A model generated the notes under the pieces. It was not told the DNA's origin. It ran no database searches and saw only the letters and a program-made list of their open reading frames with translations. The position numbers and the translations under genes are program-made. Positions 1-11,436 of a DNA stretch of 64,000 nt are shown piece after piece. The stretch's first letter is position 1, and each line of letters starts with the position of its first letter. Source of the stretch: Turritopsis dohrnii (Eukaryota > Cnidaria > Hydrozoa > Anthoathecata > Oceaniidae); assembly GCA_027922465.2 (NCBI GenBank), contig BQMF02000197.1, positions 1 to 64,000 of the forward strand. The letters run 5' to 3'.

Positions 1-880
1 GTACAATGACAAGTTGATTGCTACCTTCAAATCAGGGAGATATTTAGAAATTTTTTAAATAAAGCTGTTGTTTTTATTCTTTGTTTTATGTTTGATTTAG
101 AAGCAGTTATAAAAACATGATATGAACAATTTTCAGTCACTTCAACAAAACAAGTGTGTGACTACCAGACAATCTGTCACTTTATCACCGGTCATATACT
201 TACCACAAAAATAAAGCCTGGCACAGGAGTCGAACCTGCTGCACTTGTTTTAGCAAAGTGAACTAAATTGTTAACATATGTAGAATCCATTTTCAAATAA
301 GCCAACAGTATTAGTTTATCAAACATAATTTATGGTAGACTTTCGTATAACGTAAGAAAGAGTCTGCTTTAAAAGGATTTGATATTTTGATAAATTCATT
401 ATGTTTATCAACATTTATCGATTAGTCTTCATAGATAGATTTTTGGAATATTGATTTTTTAACAGTTGTATTTTTTAAAACTTAATTTTTTTGAACATAT
501 ATATAAACACGATTATGGTTTTTGTCTGTATAGTCAGGTAAAAACTACCTAGCTTCCTCAGTTGGGAAAAAGAAACAAACAAAAATCTATCTATTATCTA
601 TTTTTCTATCTCTTATTCGTCTTTCTCTTTGAATCAGATGATGGATGACGGTATTTCACTAAAAGGTCACTGTTTCGTTGCTGAAAAAGCAAATCACCAT
701 TTTAAATTGCATTAATTTCTAAGTCGTCATACGAGGGAATATTGAACTTATTGGTAGCTATATTTTAAAAACCAATGGGAAAAAAAAATACTAATAAGAA
801 TACTTGAAGTATGACTTCAGCGACTACAGGACATAGAACCACAGTCACGGCTATCATCTTACTAAAAGCATGGTTCTTGA
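1..880. other. AT-rich intergenic, no gene seen
   Basis: I find no convincing coding region here. The sequence is AT-rich with short pyrimidine runs (CTAT-type near 590-640). The only structured piece is the tRNA-like segment at about 216-275, listed separately. Confidence 0.6.
216..275 (-). tRNA. tRNA-like fragment, probably pseudo or SINE-derived
   Basis: On the minus strand a T-arm-like hairpin (GCAGG-TTCGACT-CCTGT) is followed by GCCAGGC. Upstream of it is an anticodon-arm-like hairpin, CACTT/AAGTG with a 9-nt loop. No 5' strand pairing with the GCCAGGC acceptor end is visible and the loop length is atypical. It is therefore best read as a tRNA-derived relic and not a working tRNA. No isotype can be assigned. 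Confidence 0.25.
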
Positions 881-1262
881 GTGGGGATTCCCGTACAAAA
901 ACTGCTGAGTCATTTTTTCGTGCGACTCTTATCATCGCACATTATCTTTAACATAACAGAAATCTCCAAAACGTACAACATTGGAAAGACTCAGGCGGCA
1001 AACCTCTTGAAAAATGAGAAAACACTAAGAACAGAATACGAAAACTTTCAAAAAGGGCTTTAAACATATAAACAGAACAAGCCATCAAAAGTTCAAATCG
1101 ATTAATGAAATCCTTTACTCCTGGTTCAAGAAGTGTGAAACGTCTGGCATCTATGTAGCTGGGCCGTTGCTCAAGGAAAAAGCAATGAATATCAAGGAAA
1201 AGCTGAATCGTCCTGAACTAGATAGTTTTGAGGTTCTGATGGTTGGCTTGGAAAGTGGAAAG
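881..1262 (+). pseudogene. pogo/Tigger transposase fragment (copy 1)
   Basis: From about 942 to 1262 this matches the N-terminal part of the pogo transposase at 7584-9047 almost base for base. It covers the helix-turn-helix residues TEISKTYNIGKTQ and the CENP-B-type stretch around WFKKCETSGIYVAGPLL. Small indels (for example near 1053) break the frame. It diverges at about 1262 into a short GGAAAGT repeat. Codon 49 is AGA here where the downstream copy has a TGA stop, so the stop in the other copy is probably derived. This is a dead fragment lying just left of the hAT element. Confidence 0.7.
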
Positions 1263-1343
1263 TGGAAAGTGGAAAGTAAGTCCAGTTTTTTCCAAATATA
1301 ACAACTGGGATTGCAACTAGCCATTTCATCTTCGTTATAGTTA

Positions 1344-1358
1344 CAGGGGCGGATACAG
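1344..1358 (+). repeat. hAT left terminal inverted repeat
   Basis: The 15 bases CAGGGGCGGATACAG are perfectly inverted at 7109-7123. They are directly followed by the hairpin at 1358-1388. Confidence 0.85.
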
Positions 1359-1388
1359 ACCTTGTGAAAGTTGTGACTTCACAAGGTC
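1358..1388. repeat. subterminal hairpin, hAT left end
   Basis: GACCTTGTGAA (1358-1368) pairs perfectly with TTCACAAGGTC (1378-1388): an 11-bp stem with a 9-nt loop. The related ACCTTGTGAAAG motif recurs near 1783. Subterminal repeats are where hAT transposases often bind; a binding role here is inferred. Confidence 0.7.
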
Positions 1389-2003
1389 ATTTTTTGTTTC
1401 CTGAATTTTATATTAGCGCTTTCCATTCACCTTGACTAGAAAAAAATCGAAAAGTTATCTATGGATACGGAAAAGCGAGAAAAAATAACGTGCGCCTAAA
1501 ACAACCGAACCAATACGGCAAAGCTTGGGCGGCTAGACAGAGGAAACAAAATAGAAGGCGTTTTTGCGCCAGCGGGTTCACTGCTGATTTTCTCTCCCTC
1601 CGTATAAACTGCAAATACGATTAAGAGGCTTCTCTACTACTTTAAAGCCATCCCCGGGGGAGTATACTTTTCGTGATTGTTTACACGTCTCTTCTTTCAC
1701 AAGGAATATCACTGTTGCTTGCTTGTTTACCCAATCAACTGATGAGGATTTCGTATTGCGCATTTAGATAATCGAGGAAAGACCTTGTGAAAGTGAGTGA
1801 AAGTTTTGATAAGTTCACAATGCTATTTCGTGCATTTATTATCATAAAACAGTTTTCGTGCTACTTATTGCTTACTTATTCAGCCGAAATGTTGAATCTG
1901 TTCACTGTCGGTTCTAATAATCAAGTTAAACTTTAACTTTATCACATGCTTCAAAGAGATTATTCTCCGTTCAAAGTTATCCAACTTGTATATCTTGAAC
2001 ATG

Positions 2004-5000
2004 GAAAAAAAGAAAAAACAGCGGATAATTCCAAATGATTTCAATATTAAGGCAGATCTTCACCGGTTGAAGATTTTACTAAAAACAAGTTCTACTCTTG
2101 GTGTGCAATCAAGTTTAGAACAAATGAGAAAAAGATATACAGACATATTAGAGAAACAACACAAACAGCGAAAAACACAAACTATGTACAACTTTTCAAT
2201 TGATAAGAAGGCATTAGTTATTATTGAGAAAGAAAATATGGAAGTTATTGATACCAAAAAGCTTAAACCGATTATGTAAGTCTATTTCTTTTATGTCTTG
2301 TCTTGTGTTCTGTTATTTAAAATATCTTCTGAAAGTAAACTCTGGCCACTAGCTGTTACATGTCATAAATTTGTATGTCCTTTTCTCTAGTTTGGTAGAA
2401 GAAGTTTGTGTAGTATTATTTGTTTTCGAGTATGTCTCATTTACCTCAGGGAAAATGTGGGAAAACTTGCAGGAAATTGTGTAACTGGGATGAAACATTT
2501 CACCTCTAAAAATGCCTCAACATTTTGTTGTACATGTTTTTTGATCAACCATGTTCTTAGATAAATTTATACTGCAATCAGTGAGACAAATCAAAAGAAA
2601 GTACATAAAAAACCATTGCTAAGAAGGGTCCCTATTAAACCTGGTCATAATAATAATAAAGGAAACCTTTTGCACAGATTTTTGCACTTTGACAATATTG
2701 TTTTGACAATGAATGAAAATGAAATTGTTAAACATCATGCTCCATGGTTTATCTTTTACTGTTCTCAGCAGAAGGTATTGTGTTGAATTACGCTAGCTTA
2801 TAGATGAATTGAGTATTTACATCTTTCCAGAGGCATGTTCCACCAAACAAAATTACTAGAATGACTTTGTATTATCTCCTTCCTTTTTTGACCCTTCCAC
2901 TAAATAGCACCACTACTATTTTTTTTTTGTTTTGTAGAAAGACTTATACAAGACAATGACTTACAGAACATAACAGATAAGTATTTATTATTTTTATGTA
3001 ATTTAAAAGCTAGTTCTTATAAATTTGCTATTGTCTAATTTGTATGTTTACCATTATATTCTCTGAACTTATTATTATTCTATTAAGTTTGCAATTTTAT
3101 ATATATATTTCAATTTTTTGTTTTTTGTATGTATATAATTTATTAAGATGATGTATTTTTAAAAACTTATATATTTGGCACAAAATTTTAACACTGGGAC
3201 AGATTGACATGATAAATGTATGCCAAATGTTTTCTTATGTATTGCTTTTAGGGTATCTGCCAATGGAAATTGTTTATATAATGCAATTTCCAAGTCTTTG
3301 ATGGGTAATGAAAGCCTTCACCTGATTTTAAGACTCCTCGCATCAATTGCACTTGTAACTCACTGGGAGAAGTATAAATCAATGATTGACGAAATGGCAA
3401 AGAAATTTACAATGTTTTCCAACAAGTTGAGTATGATCAAAACAATGTTTCACTTTTCGTCAACCGATTCTCTAGATAATGAATCCAAACTCATTGATGT
3501 ATTCAAATTAGAAGCGATTACCAATAGTGAAGCAGGAACCTTTTCATCACTTGCATGTGTCCTAGCATTATCACCAGTCATAAATACACCAATTCAATCT
3601 ATTTATACACCAAAGAACTCAAAACTGTTTGCACTATTCACACAAGTTTTTAACCCAAAAAAGGAAAGCAACAAGGAGCCTATTACAATAATGTGGTCCA
3701 CCACCTAATCCTCTTTATCTGATTACAACAAGCCCAACCATTTTGTTTTGTGTGCAGATATCCTATCTTCAAGAATAGTCACCCCATTGACTTCAATATC
3801 AGCATTAACAGAATCAATTAAATTGGAGCCTTTTGTTAATAGGAAAAGAACCAAGCAAAGTTTGTTACCTTTCCACCCTTCTAAAAGGTCTTGTTTGATG
3901 CAAGAAGGTGCTTCGCGCAGTGATGCTGTTCCCTTCAATATTCCTGGCTCATGTAATCTTATTGATGCTGCCCCCTCCAATATTTCTGGCTCATGTAATC
4001 TTAGTGATGCTGTTCCCTCGGATGTTTCTGGTTCACACAGTGTTGTTTCGACGAATATGGCTGTTGTTGGTAGTGACACTGTCAACTGTTCTTCATCTCT
4101 TTCTGTACTTGCTGATGAAAAGAAAAAGACCAAGAAAAAATTATGTCGTTCTGCCTGCTGTACTGGTCATCTACCCCCTCGCGGAAAACCTTTTAAAAAT
4201 GAAACAGATTGTGATCCTAATGATATCGGTTTAGTACGAGAAAAACATTCGCGTTTGCAAGATTCAGAAATATTAAAGTTTTTGAATAATGTTTCGAAAC
4301 CTTCTCCACGGTACAACTTTCCTCAGCATTTTGAAAATGGTCGACACTGGCGCTTCAATTCTGTTTATCTCGATCCAAAATCACTCAAATACTGCCCATG
4401 GCTAATGTATTCTGCTTATTTTGATGGTGTCTTTTTTTTGCCTTGTGTGGTTTTTGGACCGAAACTTGGCGATACGAACCTGAAAAACCTTTACACGGAG
4501 CCATCGACTCGATGGAATGGAGCATCCAAACGATTTGCTGACCATCAAAACAAAAGTTCAATGCACAAAGCATCCACCCAACTTATGCAGTCGTTTTTCT
4601 CCAAAATGACACACAAACAACAGAGAATCGATGTTATGCTTAATACGAGAAAAAAGCATCTTATAGAAAGGAATCGTGCGAAGCTTCTTCCAATTCTGAA
4701 AACTGTCGCCTTGTTACCACGTCAAGATATATCGTTCAGGGGTCATAGAGATGACAGTAAGCACCTTGAGGAAACGTCGAATAATCCAGGCAACTTTCAG
4801 GTGCTATTGGACTTTCGTATTGATAGTGGCGATGCAATTCTTGAGGGGCATTTCAATACTGCACCAAGAAACGCAACGTACAGATCAAAGACCATCCAAA
4901 ATGAGCTGATATCTTGCTGTGGAAAGACAGTAAGACAGCATATTGTGAAGGAGATCAAAACAGCCCGTTTCTTCTCTATAATGGCTGACGAAGCTAGTGA

Positions 5001-6453
5001 TTGTAGTCAGACTGAACAGCTGTCACTGGTTGTACGTTTCGTCGATAGCATAGGTGATATTAGAGAAGAGTTCCTGGAGTTTATAGAGTGTGAGGCAACA
5101 TCAGCGCAGTACCTGACTGAAAAGCTGAAAGATGCTCTCCATGGGTTATCATTAAATTTAAATGATCTCCGAGGACAAGCCTACGATGGAGCTGGGAATA
5201 TGGCTGGTGCAAAATCTGGTGTCAGTACCCGAATAAAAAGTGAATACCCAAAAGCATTGTATTTTCACTGCTCTTCACACAGACTTAACCTTGCTATTGC
5301 TAGTTGTTCTGCGATTCGTGGAATCAGAAATATGATGGATACAACAAAGAAGTGCTGTGATATTCTTCACTTTTCACCAAAAATGAAAAAGCTACTGGAG
5401 CCAAAACTAGCAGAAATTATTCCAGAAGATATGCGGTCTATTTTATTAGATGTTTGTCGTACCAGGTGGATTCAACGTGTAGATGGTTTGGAGAGAATCC
5501 AGGAACTGATTGAACCAATCCTGACAACACTTGAGATGATTGCAAATAATTTTGATGGGTCTTATGGAAGAGAAGCTAGGAGTGATGCACAAGGAGTTTA
5601 TTGGACAATGAAATCCTTTCAATTCGCCGTCCATCTTATCATTGTGCGTCATGTTATTTCTTATACGCTGCCGTTGACCTTCGAGCAACAACAAAAGAGC
5701 TTGGATGTATTAAAGGTATACCAATCAGTAGATAATGTCATCGCATCTTTGCAAGATTGTAGGGAAAACATTGATAGGAAACATCAGGAATGGTATCAAG
5801 ATGCTGTTAACTTCGCTGCTGACAAATTGGACGTTCAACAGACCTCGCGCGTTAATTATCGAACAGATGATCCTAGCACATACTACAAGTTGTCATTAAC
5901 CATTCCTTTTCTCGACAAAGTCATCATGGAGCTCAAATCAAGGTTCAGCCCACAACACAGGATTCATTCAAATGGATATTTCATTCTACCGTCAGTAGTT
6001 GTGAAAGATGATAGCTGGAAAGAATCCGTTTGACATTTTGTGGAAGAATATAAATCAGATCTGCCGCAATCGCTCAATCTTGAAGCAGAAATGGATCAGT
6101 GGTGTATGAACTGGAAGGAGGAGTTAAAAAGCAAGAAAAATGTCCCCGATACCATAACGTCAACGTTATTATCCATCAATTCTAGAAAAGGCTGGTTCCC
6201 GAATATTTATGCCATATTGTGTTTGATAGCTGTCGTACCCGCCTCCTCCAATTCTTGCGAAAGATCAATTTCAAAGCTACGAACACTTAAAACGTATTTG
6301 CGATCTAAAATGTCAAACGAGAGACTGTCGAGTCTTGCTGTTGTCAGTATTCACAGAGAAGTCCAACTCGACTTTCAGAAGATCATAGACATGTTTGCAC
6401 GGGACCATCCGCACAGGTTAGAATTGGTAGATATTCTTACCACGGATGATTGA
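2004..6453 (+). pseudogene. OTU-domain/hAT transposase fusion, two exons, two in-frame stops
   Basis: Exon 1 is 2004-2275 (start MEKKKK; donor GTAAGT at 2276). Exon 2 is 3252-6453 (acceptor ...GCTTTTAG). The splice keeps frame and puts an OTU cysteine-protease motif NGNCLYNAIS right after the junction, with candidate catalytic Cys98. The candidate catalytic His is in PNHFVLC (about residue 254). The same frame then runs through a basic linker, a zf-TTF-like region (about 4260-4600), the DUF4371/RNase-H core (MADEASDC, YDGAGNMAG, CSSHRLNLA) and the hAT dimerisation domain (ASSNSCERSISKL). The only defects are TAA at 3706-3708 and TGA at 6031-6033; no frameshift occurs over about 3.2 kb. The core resembles ZMYM1-like hAT transposases. 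The alternative of two adjacent genes is less likely because the first stop cuts the OTU domain before its His. Confidence 0.82.
2276..3251 (+). other. intron of the OTU-hAT gene
   Basis: GTAAGT donor at 2276-2281 and TTTTAG acceptor ending at 3251 give a 976-nt AT-rich intron with a pyrimidine-rich 3' end. Splicing creates an ATG codon across the junction (AT from exon 1, G from exon 2) and preserves frame, which supports the boundaries. Confidence 0.75.
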
Positions 6454-7047
6454 TTGATTGATATTACAAGTATATATTTTTAGTTTTAAAGAGTAACTTT
6501 GATATAGATAAATTTGCTTGATAATACAGAGTTACGAGTTTGTATTCATAATGCTTTTTTAAGTATATGTATTTGTTGTTCCTTTCTCGTTATTATAGCG
6601 GCGGTACTAAATTTCTGACGTTTGTACTGAAAGGAATGGAACGATATTCATCCAGCATTATGAATTATCACAGAAACGAATTCTCATTATATAAAAAAAA
6701 GTATTTTCTGGGGAATTTAGACTCTAGTTAGCTACTCATTACAATTCCAGAAAGATCGCTTACTTTATTTTTAACATTGGAAGTTTAACTTCTTCTTTAA
6801 ACATCCTTAATAAAGCAGTTTTTTTAAAATGGTTGTGGTATGTGTTGAATTTAATGTTAAAGGAACAAATGTCATGGTAATGAAGAATTCCTATGCCATG
6901 AGCTTACTAATTTACTTTTATTAGTTATCATGATTCATTGTAAAGCTGATAATAGATCAAAGATATAATAATAAGAAATAACTTTTCAGTTTCTAGGTAC
7001 CGTCGGATTGAAACCTGAAAACACCTTAAATTCTCAGAAATTTTCTT

Positions 7048-7072
7048 TGTCGCCCAACCATCGTGGGCGACA
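7048..7072. repeat. subterminal hairpin, hAT right end
   Basis: TGTCGCCCA and TGGGCGACA form a perfect 9-bp stem around a 7-nt loop, about 37 bp inside the right TIR. It differs in sequence from the left-end hairpin. Confidence 0.7.
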
Positions 7073-7108
7073 TTTTTAACACTAATTTTCACATAGTCAA
7101 TAAATATC

Positions 7109-7123
7109 CTGTATCCGCCCCTG
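7109..7123 (-). repeat. hAT right terminal inverted repeat
   Basis: CTGTATCCGCCCCTG is the exact inverse of the left terminus and is followed by AGTTA, which also precedes the left terminus. Confidence 0.85.
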
Positions 7124-7583
7124 AGTTAGAATTGATTACTTCTCCCTTTTAATCAAGTTTTTAAATTGTTATTTATATAATAATATATTTATAACAATGT
7201 TTTAATAATGTATATATATTTTTAAATTTTGGACGAATAGCCTTGTAATGTGGAAATGCCAAATATACTTCATTAAAAAAAAAAATTAAAAAAAAAAAAA
7301 ACTTCATTAGTTTTCGTATAACATGTGTAAATTATCAACAGCATTTCTAAATGAATTTAAGCAAGCAGTCCGACTTCTCTGCTTTCTACTAGCCATTTTG
7401 AAATAATTTTTTCACGAAAAGTAAATATAAATATAACGTATCTTCAAATTATTTCTTCTTACAAATTTTTATCCGGCTCGGTGTACCATGTCGTAAGAAG
7501 CCCGAGTCGAAGATACATTAATACAACCGTTCTATAGAGGACTGTATATTCAACTGAAAATTATTTACAAAGTTTAATTATAA

Positions 7584-9047
7584 ATGTCTCGTTCCAGTCC
7601 ACTTAACATAACAGAAATCTCCAAAACATACAACATTGGAAAGACTCAGGTGGCAAACCTCTTGAAAAATGAGAAAACACTAAGAACAGAATACGAAAAC
7701 TTTCAAGGAAAAGGCTTTAAACATATAAACTGAACAAGCCATCAAAAGTTCAAACCGATTAATGAAATCCTTTACTCCTGGTTCAAGAAGTGTGAAACGT
7801 CTGGCATCTATGTAGCGGGGCCGTTGCTCAAGGAAAATGCAATGAATATCAAGGAAAAGCTGAATCGTCCTGAACTACATAGTTTTAAGGCTTCTGATGG
7901 TTGGCTTGGAAAGTGGGAACTGAGCTGTGATGTCAAGGAAAAACAGATATCTGGTGAATCTTTAAATGTCTCTGCGACTACAGTAGAATCTGGATGGAGC
8001 GAGTACAAGAGCTTTGTAAAGGCTACGAGGATAAGGATTATACTGAACATGGACGAAAGTGGATGCTTTTTTAAATCGTTGCCAACGAAAGGTTTGAAAA
8101 TAAAAGGAAGGAAAAGTAAAGGTGGGAAAAAATCAAAGCAAAGAATTACTATTGCTTTTTTTGTCAGTGCTGTTGGTGGAAAAGCAAAAAACCGAGATGC
8201 TTTAAAAAAGCTATTGCACAGGACAGACTGAGTAAGATTATGTATTTTGATGACAAAAAATCTTGGATGCAGGTTGAGATAATGGAACAAATTTTGGAAG
8301 ACCTCAACCGTCAAATGATCAATCAAAAAAGAAAGGTGATTTTGTTCCTAGACAGTGCCACTGTCCACCCTCCTTCACTGATTGATAAGTACAGCAACAT
8401 AATAATCGTATTTCTACCAAAGAATACTACTCGAATCATTGAAAGTTTTAAATGTAATTATCGGAAGAAGTTGATGCGATTCGCCATTGCTCGTATTAAA
8501 GATTATTTTTTCAATGTTTTACAAGCCATTGAATGGGTAGCCAAAGCTTGGGACGAGGTGACAACAAAAACAATTAGAAACTGTTTTAGTAAATGTGGAT
8601 TTGATAAGAAATCCAATGAAGATGAAGATTCAGCCCTCGATGATGAGTTCAAAGCACTATTTTAATGAACTAGCAGACTCTTCAATGACCGCCGAGGAGT
8701 ACGTCGACTTTGATATCGAAACGTGTACTTCAGTTTTCGAGATCAACTCAGATGAAGTTGATTGGAAAGTAAGCTCTTTACAAAAGTGTTTTACGGAATA
8801 TTTACAGAAGGAATCTGGAGCCGAAGAAATCGAAGAAGTGGTAACTGATGAGGAAAATGAGGATGAGGTCGAAGAAGTTGAGCCCGAGGAAACCACTCCA
8901 TATAAGGCTCTGGTCATCATTGAAAAGTTGATTAATGTGAAGGATCTCAATAGCGATGAGAGATCTTCTCTTTTCTCAATAAAAGAGAGACTTGAAACCA
9001 TTCGAATAAACAATAAAAAACAAAAAACAATTGAACATTTTTTTTAA
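7584..9047 (+). pseudogene. pogo/Tigger transposase (copy 2), broken
   Basis: The start is MSRSSPLN at 7584. Domains in order: a psq-type HTH (TEISKTYNIGKTQVANLL), a CENP-B-type HTH (WFKKCETSGIYVAGPLL, then SFKASDGWLGKWE), and a DDE_1 catalytic region with NMDESGCFF (first Asp), LFLDSATVHPP (second Asp) and PKNTTRIIESFK. An acidic C-terminus ends with QKTIEHFF, a PCNA-interacting (PIP-box) pattern known from pogo transposases. Defects are an in-frame TGA at 7731-7733, local frame slips near 8030, a frameshift near 8170 (the next frame reads WKSKKPRCFKK) and a 1-nt shift near 8655. The gene is dead but nearly full length. Confidence 0.82.
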
Positions 9048-9343
9048 ATGAAAGTTTCGAATATCGTTACGTTCTGGATATCGTTGGTTCATATTATTGT
9101 TGAGATTTTTTTTCATCTTGTAAAATAATAGTTGCGTTTAAAATAACCTTTTCATTTTTCTTTCTTTGTCTTCCTATAGCTAGTACCTACTGTAGACATG
9201 AAATTTACCTTTTACGACACCTTAGAAGGGCTTACAATCGAATTTAGAGCTTATATTACCGAACGTTCCAAAAGGCGGACAGCTCCAATTAACGGACACC
9301 AAGTCAAATCCCCAATGGTCTCCGCTAATTAGAGCTTCGACTG
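9048..9343 (+). repeat. 3' flank and right TIR of pogo copy 2
   Basis: The right end reads inward as CAGTCGAAGCTCTAATTAG and is followed by TA at 9344-9345, as expected for a pogo/Tigger terminus at a TA target. I could not find a matching left terminus in 7130-7583, so the left end seems lost or diverged. Confidence 0.5.
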
Positions 9344-9874
9344 TAAAAGAAAACTTTAGTACACACGTAAATAGTTAAAAAACAACTCCAGTGCTGTGTT
9401 GTTTCTCTGAAATCACGTGAAGAGGATTAAGAGAGTCTGTTAAGTTTAATCTCAGCTGGGCAGAAGAAGTCGCAGCAGAAACTTTTTCTGGAATCTCATT
9501 AAAAATCCATCGGCCGTGTAAAACCAACATTGTGTAACCTTTTTTCACCACAACTTTTTCTGCCAAGCGAAGGTTCAGCTATGTATAAAACATCTATGGA
9601 ATTACTCTATTAAATAACTTTGTCTTCAGGTACAGTAGACTCTTTCTATCTCGAACTCGCAAGGGACCAGAGAAAAAGTTCGAGATAGAAAAAAGTTGGC
9701 CAAAAATTTTTTTATTTTTTCACAAATAAAGTACGAAAATTTAATCTTCAGTATATCAGCGGTTCGTAATAGGGATAATAAGAGATGTTAAATGTTTATT
9801 TTTCATGTGAAAAGACTCTTCTTAATCAATAAGTAAAATTATGTAGCTTTAAAAAAATCAGTTATATATATATA

Positions 9875-11426
9875 TGTGACCGTCCAGGGGATTTTGATAA
9901 CAAACGATAAAACGTTATATAAATAACGTTTTATGGTTAAAAAGAACAAAAGAAATAACGATATTTATCGTTCTTATGTAACGTTAATACGATACTCAAG
10001 TAACGTTATAACGTTATCACTGAAACGATAATATCGTTTTGGTAACATTATATTCTTCTATCAGTAACGTTATAACGTTTTATCGTTTTATAGTTATAAC
10101 AACAAATAAATTCGTCTCCTGTTTATTATAAAGCACACGACAGGCAACAACAGCAATCGCACTTTAAAACTATGCCGTTTATGTTTCAAAGAATAAATAA
10201 TCTAATAAGTAATAAGAGAGAGTTTTTCGTTCTTTGAATAATAATTTTTCTTATTTTAAATCACGACAAAAAATATCGCTTGTAAAAGATGTAACAACTT
10301 AGGATGTGGATGCCATAGTAAATGCAGAAGGTTCTTTTTTGTGTATTGATCACAGTATAAACCCAAAAAACGTTCATTCTGTTTAATAAAAACCCATTTT
10401 TCTATTCTCAAAATTTTCTCAAGTTGTGTTTTACATTTCTTTTCGCCTATTTGCATGAACTGATTACCTGGTTCTCATTCATTTACAGTTAAAAGATACA
10501 ATATGTATTTAAAAAACTACAACTAATAGAAACCGTCCGCTATAATGCTATTTTAAGTTGTTCGACAGAATTGCTATTGCAATCCCTTCGGGAAAACGTT
10601 TTATTTTCAAAAAGATTAATTTTCACTTAGAGAAAGTTTTCAGCAGAGATTTTCTTCGTGAAACCTTTTGAAGACCTTACTTCAATAGCATTAATAAAGA
10701 TCTTGGAGGGTCGCATACACACTCTTAATGGGGAATTTGTTAAATGTTTAAATTTGGCTTCATTCTACCCATGAGAAAAACATTAGGAAGATCTTTTATT
10801 TGCATTGCATTGCATCTTCATTTTAAAAACATTCGAACACACTCTGTTCATGTATGTAAACATTCGATTTGAATTCTCTGATGCTTTGGCTGAAATCACG
10901 TTTTGGTTTTATATAGTTATCTTGGACTATTTGTGTTTTGTTTGTAAACATTGGAAATAAAAGATAATACATCGTTCCCTGAAATTCAAAACACACCTTC
11001 ACAGCTACCACAGAGAGAGTTAGAACTGTAAGGCAATTCCTGAAAAACAACCCATGGTATATTAAATTTACCGGAGTACGAACTCATTGTTTATTTCGGA
11101 AATGGAGAGGCAGTGTCCTCATTTTTATTAAGTTTATATCGAAGTGGCTGTAAGCTGAAACATCTGAAAAAAATTTCATGATAATTACTTTTGTGAGAAC
11201 TACAAGAAAAGGTTTTCATAACCGTATAACATTTTATCGTTATGTTGTAACGTTGTATCGTTATCGTTATCGTTACAGTAACGTTACTTAATAACAACGA
11301 TATAACGTTATATCGTTATGCATAACGATATAACGTTATAAAGTAACGTTATTACTTAAAATAATAACGTTATTATAACTATATAACGTTTTATCGTTTG
11401 TTATCAAAATCCCCTGGACGGTCACA
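9875..11426. mobile_element. foldback MITE with AACGTTAT-rich arms
   Basis: Left TGTGACCGTCCAGGGG (9875) is inverted exactly at the right end (CCCCTGGACGGTCACA, 11426), and the match continues inward through ATTTTGATAACAAACGATAA. Both arms then hold many copies of AACGTTAT/ATAACGTT. The interior has no credible coding region. Flanks are TATATA on both sides, so a TA target is possible but cannot be proved. Length is about 1.55 kb. The superfamily is unknown. Confidence 0.78.
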
Positions 11427-11436
11427 TATATATATA

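Larger units (their letters stand above)
1344..7123 (+). mobile_element. hAT DNA transposon with OTU-transposase gene, complete ends
   Basis: The element starts with CAGGGGCGGATACAG at 1344 and ends with its exact inverse, CTGTATCCGCCCCTG, at 7123. CAGGGG termini are typical of hAT elements. Both sides carry AGTTA immediately outside the TIR (1339-1343 and 7124-7128), suggesting a 5-bp target duplication and not the usual 8 bp. Each end has a subterminal hairpin. The interior holds one two-exon gene on the plus strand with 5' and 3' noncoding flanks. Length is 5780 bp. It sits between two fragments of the same pogo family. Confidence 0.85.

Noticed and set aside
2216..8940. Shared peptide KALVIIEK in the hAT exon 1 and the pogo C-terminus
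   Set aside because: The codons differ at many positions and flanking residues do not match; I judge it coincidence and not a common domain.
8657..9013. Ser/Thr-rich minus-strand ORF opposite the pogo C-terminus
   Set aside because: Its composition is the antisense shadow of the acidic Glu-rich pogo tail.
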